Source of the DNA: Planctomycetota bacterium
Lineage (GTDB): Bacteria; Planctomycetota; Phycisphaerae; Sedimentisphaerales; Anaerohalosphaeraceae
NCBI GenBank assembly: GCA_019456245.1
Contig: VRUF01000013.1
Location: 412 to 26,805 of the forward strand
Length of the DNA stretch: 26,394 bases
Direction of reading: 5' to 3'
Positions within the stretch are counted from its first letter, which is position 1. Every line of letters begins with the position of its first letter. This document shows positions 7,135 to 13,323 of this stretch, one piece after another. The notes under the pieces are model-generated. The model did not search any database, was not told the origin of the DNA, and was given only the letters and a program-made list of their open reading frames with translations. The position numbers were made by a program, and so were the translations under genes.

Positions 7135-7856
7135 GACAGCAGCTCCTTTACGCGCTCTAAATCTTCCGGCACGTCAACCGCCTGAGTAATATAAGGGCTC
7201 ACGACCCCATTTATCAGCCATCCATTCTCAAGGCAGCGAATAATATCAATCCCCTCCGACTTCTCGATTTCTGTTTGCTGCAACTTCCCATACCCCAGCA
7301 TATGAAAAGACGAGAATTTCATGATACACACTTGTTTATATGTAATCGGTTTAGGATTTAATTTTTCGTTTTCGGGGGTTCTACCGGGCAGCGGTAGCCG
7401 GGAAGTATACATAATTTGCATATACTTATCGACCAATATTTTTACCATGTTTGGATCTCTACTATTCTCTTTCGCTGAAATTTTTCCGACCAAACAGGAA
7501 TTACCCTTAGCCTTCACAATCAAGTTTATCATTGCTGGCCTGACCATCGGCTCATCACCCTGAACTATGATAAATTCCGCCACATTTGGATGAATAAGTT
7601 TTATCTCTTTGGCTGCCCATGAGCAACGATCCATTAGCGTAGGAAACTCGGGCGTAAGAATTGCTTCTCCTCCAAATCCTTCTACGGTATCAGCAATTTC
7701 TTTGTCCGGCGTAGCGACATTAATCTCTATACCATCATATTTACTGCCCTCGTAAACCCATTGAATTACGGGTTGCCCGTTCAAATCTGCTAATACTTTC
7801 CCAGGGAATCTTGTGCTGGCTAGTCGCGCGGGGATAATGATTTTTATTTCTTCCAT
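7131..7856 (-). CDS. kdsB: KdsB-family CMP-sugar synthetase (CMP-Kdo-type cytidylyltransferase), 241 aa
   Basis: The protein has the full set of family motifs: IIPARLASTRFPGKVLADLN (7-26, nucleotide-binding loop with R11, R16 and K20), INVATPDKEIADTVEGFGGE, FIIVQGDEPMVRPAMI (95-110) with the conserved QGDEP, DPNMVKILVD, YTSRLPLPG (150-158) and ITQAVDVPEDLERVKEL near the C-terminus. Length is normal for KdsB. The reaction would be CTP plus a keto-sugar acid giving CMP-sugar and pyrophosphate, in the host cytoplasm. The usual HQSGTERLAEV segment is altered here (FPTLMDRCSWAAKEI), so the sugar may not be Kdo itself. No KdsA, KdsC or NeuB gene is in the window, so the sugar would come from the host or from other phage genes. 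The ATG overlaps the upstream TAA. Confidence 0.9.
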   Translation of the reverse strand: MEEIKIIIPARLASTRFPGKVLADLNGQPVIQWVYEGSKYDGIEINVATPDKEIADTVEGFGGEAILTPEFPTLMDRCSWAAKEIKLIHPNVAEFIIVQGDEPMVRPAMINLIVKAKGNSCLVGKISAKENSRDPNMVKILVDKYMQIMYTSRLPLPGRTPENEKLNPKPITYKQVCIMKFSSFHMLGYGKLQQTEIEKSEGIDIIRCLENGWLINGVVSPYITQAVDVPEDLERVKELLS

Positions 7857-8500
7857 TAGTGCCTCCGGCGAAGAATTGCAGATAATCCGCTAATGTGAAT
7901 TGGTATCCAGTAGGGATCGCTCATTGCTCTAATCACAGTTTCGATTACTTCCGTTTTTCCCCAGCAGTAGTCGTCAAACATTACCGAATAAGTAATTGTC
8001 TTTCTTAAAGCGTTCCAATCGTGCCGAGGAAATCCGTTCCAATGATCCCCATCGATGTAAGCAGTCGCAAAAGTTCTATCTTTCAACGGCCAGGGCTTCG
8101 AAGCATGGGGATGTATTTCAATTCGATCTCTCACATCAAAAATACCGGCGTTTTCGTATACAATTTTCGTGGTGGCCACTATCTCGGAAGTGTGATCCAG
8201 CATTACATCATTTCTTGCTTCCAATGGATCTACGCAATAAATTTTGCCGTGAGCGTTGAAGTGTTTTTTTGCTGCCGCGACAAGGATCGCAGAAGCCCCA
8301 AAAAACGTTCCTATTTCAACGTGATCGCCATGCCTGGCGTTCATAATCATTTGACATAATAAACCAGCATCATGATCCGTGAAGATAACCCGGCCTTGAA
8401 TCTTATCTCGAAGTTCCTGAGCGAAATCTTTCCCCCAATAATACGGGTCGCCCAATTGAAACAATTCCAGGTCAGTAGTCCCTTGAGGTAGTTTAGACAT
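7856..8500 (-). CDS. Class I SAM-dependent methyltransferase (Methyltransf_24-like), 214 aa
   Basis: The motifs fit a Rossmann-fold methyltransferase of the type that O-methylates sugars or small molecules: HVEIGTFFGASAILVAAA (60-77, motif I), IYCVDPLEA (87-95, acidic end of strand 2), ATAYIDGDHWNGFPRHDWNA (145-164) with the typical IDGDH, and VMFDDYCWGKTEVI (173-186). The IDGDH and FDDY signatures are usual for metal-assisted O-methyltransferases of the macrocin/CmcI-like group. The ATG at 8500-8498 lies inside the end of the upstream DUF115-like gene (overlap 8 bases), and the stop overlaps the next start. In this setting it probably methylates the sugar handled by the adjacent CMP-sugar enzymes. 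The exact acceptor is unknown. Confidence 0.85.
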   Translation of the reverse strand: MSKLPQGTTDLELFQLGDPYYWGKDFAQELRDKIQGRVIFTDHDAGLLCQMIMNARHGDHVEIGTFFGASAILVAAAKKHFNAHGKIYCVDPLEARNDVMLDHTSEIVATTKIVYENAGIFDVRDRIEIHPHASKPWPLKDRTFATAYIDGDHWNGFPRHDWNALRKTITYSVMFDDYCWGKTEVIETVIRAMSDPYWIPIHISGLSAILRRRH

Positions 8501-9212
8501 TTATCAGCGCTTTTAAATCTCTTTTTGGCCAATCCCCAACTCCCGGACCAATCGTAGCATCAAATACAGAAACCCCTAATCGCTCACACGCGCGCTTCGC
8601 TAATTCATGTGCTCCAGTCACCTTCCCGTTCACAAGTTTTGCGACATTCTCACTAAGCACAAAACTTTTTCCATCATAGTTAGCGCTAAAGTGGTTGGGG
8701 TCATTTTCGCCAGCCTTATACCCCTTGAATGGTGGACCAATACCTATCAAAATCAATTCTTTGAAGCCGAGATATATTGCAATCTGAAACATTGAAAGTA
8801 AGCTGGTTCCATATTTACACACCCTCTTTGAGACATCATCGGACCACCAACTATCGGGGGCAGTTGGACCTTGATAAGATCCATGCGAACATTCAGGTAG
8901 CCAAATCTCGTTACCGTTGAACACCATTCCATCCATACCGCGATATATCTCATGTAAAAAAGAATTTTCATATGCAGACTTGATTCCGCGTGCTAGATCT
9001 CTTTTCCACCCTGCGCGCTGAAATTGTAAGCTGGTCAATACATAGAAAGAAGGTCTCCACATAAAACCATCAAATATTTGGGCAATCCGGTTAGTGGCAA
9101 AGGCGTATTCAGGAATCAGGAGATCCAGATTATGTTCCCCAAGAGTAGGTCCATTCCCCACGAGAAACGCACGTCCGTCATATTTATTCTTCAGTTCTGA
9201 TATTTTCGTCAC
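8493..9212 (-). CDS. DUF115/GT42-like putative CMP-sugar transferase (copy 2), 239 aa
   Basis: This is a diverged paralogue of the protein at 5892-6548. It shares FLVGNGPTLGEH (GNGPTL at 19-24), the central helix YGTSLLSMFQIAIYLGF (134-150), the strand ELILIGIGPPF, DPNHFSANY (171-179) with H174 where GT42 enzymes have their catalytic histidine, and a closing GAHELAKRACERLGVSVFDA. The middle part (85-130, with NGNEIWLPECSHGSYQG and several tryptophans) is longer than in copy 1 and could define a different acceptor. The start is GTG at 9212-9210 with GGGAG 6 bases upstream; it overlaps the previous methyltransferase by 29 bases. The predicted role is a second glycosyl transfer from a CMP-sugar in the host cytoplasm. 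A pterin kinase role is less likely here. Confidence 0.75.
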   Translation of the reverse strand: MTKISELKNKYDGRAFLVGNGPTLGEHNLDLLIPEYAFATNRIAQIFDGFMWRPSFYVLTSLQFQRAGWKRDLARGIKSAYENSFLHEIYRGMDGMVFNGNEIWLPECSHGSYQGPTAPDSWWSDDVSKRVCKYGTSLLSMFQIAIYLGFKELILIGIGPPFKGYKAGENDPNHFSANYDGKSFVLSENVAKLVNGKVTGAHELAKRACERLGVSVFDATIGPGVGDWPKRDLKALINV

Positions 9213-9726
9213 GCGCCACTCCCATTAGATAGTGTTGTCCTCCTTCAACAGTTTTCCCATCAGACAAGTTAACGGTATAGATTCCGTATTTTGCCCAACG
9301 TACAGCAATATCCGCCTGATCGCAAAGTGACCTCAATAATTTCATATCGTAGCTGCTATGAAAATCCTGTGTTTTCTTCCCTTCATTATATCCATAAAGA
9401 TGATCTAAGAGATTATCGGGTTGATTGTCAATATTATATGCCCCAATCACCCATTCAATACAGGGCACAAACATATGTAACTCGCCTTCTGGTCGCAGAC
9501 ATTTCATCCAACGAATTAGCGCCTGTTTAGCTTTCCAATTTCTAGCCCTATTCAAGACATGGTTCGCATATACTACATCGTACTTTCCCCGATATATTGG
9601 TTTTGGGTTTAGAGGGTTACCTTTAATTATTTCCCATTTCCCGTCAGGCCAGCCCTCGGATACAATCGCATCCACGCCTATGTTTGAATTCAAGATTAAC
9701 ACGTTTTTTGGGTTCTCGTCAGTCAT
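9184..9726 (-). CDS. Methyltransf_11-like SAM methyltransferase with degenerate motif I, 180 aa
   Basis: I chose ATG 9726-9724 because it gives an 8-base overlap with the upstream stop, like neighbouring genes; an open frame continues to 9777 but would add 17 residues of unlikely sequence. The recognisable part is KYDVVYANHVLNRARNWKAK (motif II-like strand with a helix), ALIRWMKCLRPEGELHMFVP (post-II 'leader of the pack' region) and HLYGYNEGKKTQDFHSSYD, which is typical of Methyltransf_11-type proteins acting near glycan genes. The SAM-binding glycine loop is replaced by LILNSNIGVDAIV, lacking the usual GxGxG. The enzyme may be weak, may bind SAM differently, or may be a structural remnant. 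The likely target is a sugar or lipid-linked intermediate, by context only. Confidence 0.7.
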   Translation of the reverse strand: MTDENPKNVLILNSNIGVDAIVSEGWPDGKWEIIKGNPLNPKPIYRGKYDVVYANHVLNRARNWKAKQALIRWMKCLRPEGELHMFVPCIEWVIGAYNIDNQPDNLLDHLYGYNEGKKTQDFHSSYDMKLLRSLCDQADIAVRWAKYGIYTVNLSDGKTVEGGQHYLMGVARDENIRTEE

Positions 9727-10537
9727 CCGGCTGCATTTCTCCTCTTGCCAAGGCCTCCCGGAATTCCTTTCCCCCAACTTTTGACGGGATTAAATGGTCG
9801 GCTTCAATAGATGTGTCTAGCCACAATTTATGGCCAATCCGGCGCGCCTTTTCGAATAAGTGATAATCCTCAGTACGCCCATGCTCCATAACAAAGAATG
9901 GCACATCTATTGGTTTTTCTGGATTATAAAGCCGTTGGGACCAAACCCCGTTGATCACTTTTTCGTCAGCCACATCAGCCATATTGTTGAATAAATCGCC
10001 TTCAATATCATCCCTGTGAATTGCTACTACTCCACCAGCTGCGCGCTGCAAAGCGATATACGCCTTGTCAATATCTTCATATACGGATATATGACTCAAT
10101 AATGAGTTCATCCCCATTGCATCAACAGGGAAGATCTCGCCAGTGGTCCAGGCTCTAATGGCCCCATATCTTCCGTCCTCCATTCTCTCGTAAGCTACTG
10201 GCCAGGGTTTTCCATATTTCTTGTAATATAACCCCCCAACTAAAGTGCGATTATCCCCTGCAACGTCCAAAGCTCTGCGGATAGATCCTGGTTTGTTGAC
10301 ATTATCCGCGTCTATCCAATAAAGCCATTTTGCTTGATTAACTTTGTACCCCTTCATGAATTCCCGCGCAATGCGGTTTCTATTTATCCCCGTATCCATA
10401 GTCCCCTGGTTTAGTATATTGACGACCTGCACTCCATCAGATTCCCCTATATTAATCAGATGACGCATTAGAGGTCGCCACCAATCAGAAGATTGCTCGC
10501 CGTAAGCAGGTATGCCTATGACGATTTTATCAAGCAG
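9719..10537 (-). CDS. GT-A fold (GT2-like) glycosyltransferase with a non-ATG start, 272 aa
   Basis: The first ATG (10468) would cut off the first strand of the fold. In the same frame, upstream codons read LLDKIVIGIPAYGEQSSDWW up to that ATG, a typical GT-A opening with IGIPAYG. A TAG closes the frame before 10543. The only starts are CTG or ATC class; CTG at 10537-10535 lies 8 bases after AGAAGG and overlaps the stop of the SAP gene by 8 bases. Other motifs are KWLYWIDADNV (DxD-like DADN at about 76-79), LVGGLYYKKYG, AAGGVVAIHRDDIE, and HGRTEDYHLFEKARRIGHKL (TED near 222-224, acid base site). There is a roughly 25-residue insertion between PVDAMGM and the GGVVAI strand. It would transfer a sugar from a nucleotide-sugar. 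The start codon deserves confirmation. Confidence 0.75.
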   Translation of the reverse strand: MLDKIVIGIPAYGEQSSDWWRPLMRHLINIGESDGVQVVNILNQGTMDTGINRNRIAREFMKGYKVNQAKWLYWIDADNVNKPGSIRRALDVAGDNRTLVGGLYYKKYGKPWPVAYERMEDGRYGAIRAWTTGEIFPVDAMGMNSLLSHISVYEDIDKAYIALQRAAGGVVAIHRDDIEGDLFNNMADVADEKVINGVWSQRLYNPEKPIDVPFFVMEHGRTEDYHLFEKARRIGHKLWLDTSIEADHLIPSKVGGKEFREALARGEMQPDD

Positions 10538-11252
10538 GATCAGACCCTTCTACATTTGGGGGTTCTTCGCCAGTTTCCTCATCGTCAAACGGCTGTTGTG
10601 TGTCATACGCCAATTCTTCTCTTGCCTTGATATCAGTAGCTAGATATTGTAGGTCGGGAGATTCCGCCTGTTCGGCCTGTTCGGCCTCCGCCTCTGCAAC
10701 TTCCGCAGCTTCTTTAGCAGCGAGATCAGCAGCTTCCGTCTCTTCTCTTGCAATCGCATCATTCAGGCGTTCTTGCAATACTGGGGTTTTCCCGCGCACT
10801 GAAAGACCTCTATCCTTTAGCTCTGCTTTGAGGGCGTTGTGGACGGCATTTGCTTCCGCCTGTTTTTGCTTTTTGGTAGCCGCACCTTCGGTAGTTTTCT
10901 TGGGCGCGGTTTCCACATCTTTCTTAGTTTTCTTACCCTCAGCTTCGCCAATATCATCCTCATTTCCTAATTTTGTGGGCGGTGGAACATGCAAGTTCAT
11001 CAAAGTTGCGTCAAAGCCGCTATGGAGCATCCGTTTCAAAAACCATCCTGGGATTATTTGAGATTCATGACTATTAGGCCAGGGCAACACAATATCTTTC
11101 AGATCACCAGTCTGATCATTATTGATGATGTCTTTCAATGACCCATCATTGAAGCCTACGGCCGCGTGTACTTCATATAGCGCGTTGTTAACAATAGTGC
11201 CAAGTATCCGCGTCCTCGCGTTTCTTTCCGCATTTTCAGGATTTTCTGTCAT
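10530..11252 (-). CDS. SAP-domain protein, putative capsid-associated DNA-binding or decoration protein, 240 aa
   Basis: Residues 1-95 are a compact domain (ARTRILGTIVNNALYEVHAA, PGWFLKRMLHSGFDATLM). A lysine/glutamate-rich linker follows (103-133). A SAP motif spans about 135-170 (NALKAELKDRGLSVRGKTP, then LQERLNDAI), with the classical leucine, arginine and glycine positions. An alanine/glutamate stretch (170-198) and an acidic tail end the protein. SAP folds usually bind DNA or nucleoprotein. The gene follows the capsid after a gap of about 110 bases containing hairpins, and it has its own ribosome binding site (AAGGAG). It could bind packaged DNA inside the head or decorate the capsid. 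Which one cannot be told from the sequence. Confidence 0.7.
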   Translation of the reverse strand: MTENPENAERNARTRILGTIVNNALYEVHAAVGFNDGSLKDIINNDQTGDLKDIVLPWPNSHESQIIPGWFLKRMLHSGFDATLMNLHVPPPTKLGNEDDIGEAEGKKTKKDVETAPKKTTEGAATKKQKQAEANAVHNALKAELKDRGLSVRGKTPVLQERLNDAIAREETEAADLAAKEAAEVAEAEAEQAEQAESPDLQYLATDIKAREELAYDTQQPFDDEETGEEPPNVEGSDPA

Positions 11253-11278
11253 GGCTTTTTCTCCTTACGAATATTTAA

Positions 11279-11310
11279 GGTGGGCTTCCTACGCCAAGTG
11301 GAAGCCCACC
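11279..11310 (-). terminator. Post-capsid stem-loop, possible attenuator/terminator
   Basis: A perfect 11-base-pair stem (GGTGGGCTTCC / GGAAGCCCACC) with a 10-base loop lies between the capsid gene and the SAP gene. On the transcribed strand the 3' arm is followed by TTAAATATT, which is only a weak U tract, so partial termination or transcript stabilisation is more likely than full termination. The position directly after the major capsid gene is a classic place to lower expression of downstream genes. Confidence 0.5.
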
Positions 11311-11320
11311 AGTCATTAGC

Positions 11321-11346
11321 GGGTGCCGTGTTAAACCCCCGCACCC
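11321..11346 (-). other. Second small hairpin after capsid gene
   Basis: GGGTGC and GCACCC form a 6-base-pair stem with a 14-base loop 10 bases from the larger stem-loop and 15 bases after the capsid stop. An alternative pairing GCGGG/CCCGC uses much of the same bases, so it could be a switch or a transient fold. No U tract follows. Support is weak alone but it strengthens the reading of this stretch as a structured 3' region. Confidence 0.35.
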
Positions 11347-11360
11347 TAAGGGTTATTAGT

Positions 11361-12488
11361 TTAGGAAGTGATTGTTTGAACTTTCCCGTGGGCCTTGTCA
11401 TTTGCAACAAGTAAGGAAAATTCGCCAACTACTTCACCTTTGAGATTGTCGCCGGTCAACCCTAGACGCTTCCATGTGAAAGGCCGGTAGGTGTAAACGC
11501 CAACCTTTGTCGTATCTAGCATCCAGGCAAAAGCAACCGGTGCGTGTCGATCCATGACTAACCCCAACGGACCATATTGGGTATTGAGCGTCTTTAGATC
11601 CATCATACCCAAAACTGTGTTTTCCTGACCTACACGAACAAAACTTGACGTATCGATCAGACCTCGCAAATCATTCGCTACGCCAGGATGAACTACTAGG
11701 ATATTAGGATTCCCGCCATCCATGTAGACTTTTTCTGCCAGTCCGTCAACATCAGCCTTGGTGATCGTCCCCCCGGCAGCAACGGTATTGTCCGTGATGT
11801 ATACTCCCAACCCACCTGCAGAACGCCGGGTTGTGGCTGTACCGACTGCACGTATGCCGTAAAAGAACATACGCTCCACCAAACGTAGCAGGTGGGGGAT
11901 TTGCTTATCCGCCTGATAAGCAAACTCATTATCAATGCCGTACTGCGACATTTTTTCCTGAGTGCCGGTAATCTTGATACCCTTCTGGAAGATGCTGGTG
12001 TAGTTGTAGGGGGCGGTTATGTCCACGATCGGGCCATAATCCGTGTCGTCACCCTCAAGCCGCGCCATGCCCACTATATCGATTGTTACCCCTGCCACGT
12101 GTGTGGCATTTGTCCCACCATAAGAGCGGGATTCCACCGTAATTACTTCCGAGGATACCGCAGATACGACCATGTATTCAGAATCAAGCTTAATTACATG
12201 TCCATCCTGGAATACTGAACCATCGGTTACGGTAATGGAAAGGGTGGTTGTGGTGATTGTGGTCCCCTGATTGGCGGTTGTGGAAAGTGGATCTAGCTCA
12301 TCCTCAAGTAGCTCGATCTTCGTACTATTTTCAAAGATCTTGAATTTGGTTCGAGCCGAGTCCAAACCCAATATAGCTACAAGAGGGGTATCGCGCGGGT
12401 CAATCATATTCATTACATCCCCGATTGCCCTTTTATGCGTAGTGGTATCTGAATACGTGGTTTTCGGTTGATCTATTACTGCCATCAT
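11361..12488 (-). CDS. Major capsid protein, SU10-type (DUF5309-like) family, 375 aa
   Basis: The start chosen is ATG 12488-12486, 10 bases after AGAAGGAG; the alternative ATG at 12485 is 3 bases further. A longer open frame reaches TTG at 12512 but would make the ribosome binding site coding. The N-terminus reads TTHKRAIGDVMNMIDPRDTP and LVAILGLDSARTKFKIFENS, like the entry helix and E-loop of SU10/DUF5309-type heads. A beta insertion (VTDGSVFQDGHVIKLDSEYM) precedes MARLEGDDTD and the core helices (MSQYGIDNEFAYQADKQIPH, LLRLVERMFFYG). The A-domain has NPNILVVHPGVANDLRG and ends GEFSLLVANDKAHGKVQT. Position after the scaffold fits. SU10 is a podovirus, consistent with the rest of the window. 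Confidence 0.88.
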   Translation of the reverse strand: MMAVIDQPKTTYSDTTTHKRAIGDVMNMIDPRDTPLVAILGLDSARTKFKIFENSTKIELLEDELDPLSTTANQGTTITTTTLSITVTDGSVFQDGHVIKLDSEYMVVSAVSSEVITVESRSYGGTNATHVAGVTIDIVGMARLEGDDTDYGPIVDITAPYNYTSIFQKGIKITGTQEKMSQYGIDNEFAYQADKQIPHLLRLVERMFFYGIRAVGTATTRRSAGGLGVYITDNTVAAGGTITKADVDGLAEKVYMDGGNPNILVVHPGVANDLRGLIDTSSFVRVGQENTVLGMMDLKTLNTQYGPLGLVMDRHAPVAFAWMLDTTKVGVYTYRPFTWKRLGLTGDNLKGEVVGEFSLLVANDKAHGKVQTITS

Positions 12489-12498
12489 CGTAAGTTTA

Positions 12499-12522
12499 CT
12501 CCTTCTAACCAACTAGAAGGAG
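12499..12522 (-). promoter_or_regulatory. Hairpin sequestering the capsid ribosome binding site
   Basis: CTCCTTCTA and TAGAAGGAG form a perfect 9-base-pair stem with a 6-base loop. In the mRNA the 3' arm is UAGAAGGAG, the ribosome binding site of the capsid gene, 10 bases before its ATG, so folding would hide it from the ribosome. No U tract follows, so it is not a terminator. It may tune capsid synthesis, couple it to translation of the upstream scaffold, or mark an RNA-processing site. Confidence 0.6.
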
Positions 12523-12538
12523 ATCTAGCTGCTTAGAA

Positions 12539-13258
12539 TTAATCTACGACCAAACCCTTATCCCGAAACTCCCGTTTTAATTCTGGTATACGCGCAGGCG
12601 GAGTATTCTTTTTTCGCTCATCATACTCATTCTGCAGCGCATCTTGCTCGGTTTCGCTGCTTGGTCCTTCCAGGTCCGAGGTTACCGGTACCTGGGCTGG
12701 ATTTGGAGTTGGCTTTCCTGATAAAGCCCCTAGCTGAGCCAGCACATAATTGTCTACGGCTTGCTCAGTTGGGGCCACCATTGTGCCAACATAAGCCAAT
12801 ATATTTTCCCGGTTTTCACCGCTAACATTGGCCCTGTCCAGGAGTGAACTTGCCCTCAGTTGACCATCAAACACCGGCACTTCGCTAGTACTCGGCGTCG
12901 ATGTAAGATTTATCTCGCCTTTCGCATAAGCATCGGCCAACTGTTCAAGTCGGCCTTGCTGTTTTGCTAGTGCAGCCGCCTCCGGCGACACACCGGCGAG
13001 TTCTAAAATCCTATCATAAAGTATTTCAACTCGATCTCCTACTTTCAAAACTTTATCAACATTGCGATCTTGTTTTCCCCTTTCATTCACTATGTCGCGA
13101 AAAGTTTGTAATAGCGCTGGATCTCCTCGAAGAATCTTTATGAAATCCTGAGGGGTGGGTAAACTTGGCTTGTCACCAGTCGTTTGCAAATCGGCGGGGG
13201 TTTGCGAATCGTCCTCGCCCTCCACAACCACTTGGTCGCTGTCTACTTGGTCGCTCAT
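12539..13258 (-). CDS. Scaffolding protein (putative), 239 aa
   Basis: No enzyme motif is seen. The protein is acidic at the N-terminus (MSDQVDSDQVVVEGEDDSQT), with helical charged segments in the middle (TFRDIVNERGKQDRNVDKVL, LAKQQGRLEQLADAYAKGE), a glutamine- and proline-rich region, and a short basic C-terminal helix (RIPELKREFRDKGL). Acidic, helical and with a basic C-terminal helix that binds capsid is the usual profile of tailed-phage scaffolds. The gene lies immediately before the major capsid gene. It has its own ribosome binding site (AAGGAG, 10 bases upstream) and a predicted promoter just upstream. I see no serine-protease signature, so it is not an obvious protease fusion. Confidence 0.72.
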   Translation of the reverse strand: MSDQVDSDQVVVEGEDDSQTPADLQTTGDKPSLPTPQDFIKILRGDPALLQTFRDIVNERGKQDRNVDKVLKVGDRVEILYDRILELAGVSPEAAALAKQQGRLEQLADAYAKGEINLTSTPSTSEVPVFDGQLRASSLLDRANVSGENRENILAYVGTMVAPTEQAVDNYVLAQLGALSGKPTPNPAQVPVTSDLEGPSSETEQDALQNEYDERKKNTPPARIPELKREFRDKGLVVD

Positions 13259-13294
13259 AAAAAATTTTCTCCTTTCGGTTTTTAAGGTAACTGC

Positions 13295-13323
13295 AAAATA
13301 TCATAAATCTTAACTACTGTCAA
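13295..13323 (-). promoter_or_regulatory. Predicted sigma70-like promoter with extended -10, before scaffold and capsid
   Basis: On the minus strand a perfect -35 box TTGACA (13323-13318) is followed by a 17-base spacer and TATTTT (13300-13295), with TG one base before the -10 (TGATATTTT, an extended -10). Spacing is ideal. It sits across the end of a mini gene and the largest gap in this part, so it could start a scaffold/capsid transcript. The -35 lies inside the last codons of that gene, so chance cannot be excluded. Confidence 0.55.

Noticed and set aside
7131..7856. Possibility that the KdsB-like gene is host DNA contamination
   Set aside because: The gene is embedded between overlapping genes on the same strand and joined to phage structural genes, so it belongs to the phage.
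10600..11061. 153-residue plus-strand serine/alanine-rich frame
   Set aside because: It is antisense to the alanine/glutamate/lysine-rich SAP gene, whose SAP motif is real.
11290..11300. Promoter in the post-capsid gap (TTGGCG with TAAATA)
   Set aside because: The spacer would be only about 14 bases and the -35 is part of the hairpin loop.
12499..12522. Rho-independent terminator reading of the capsid leader hairpin
   Set aside because: No U tract follows and the 3' arm is the ribosome binding site of the capsid gene.
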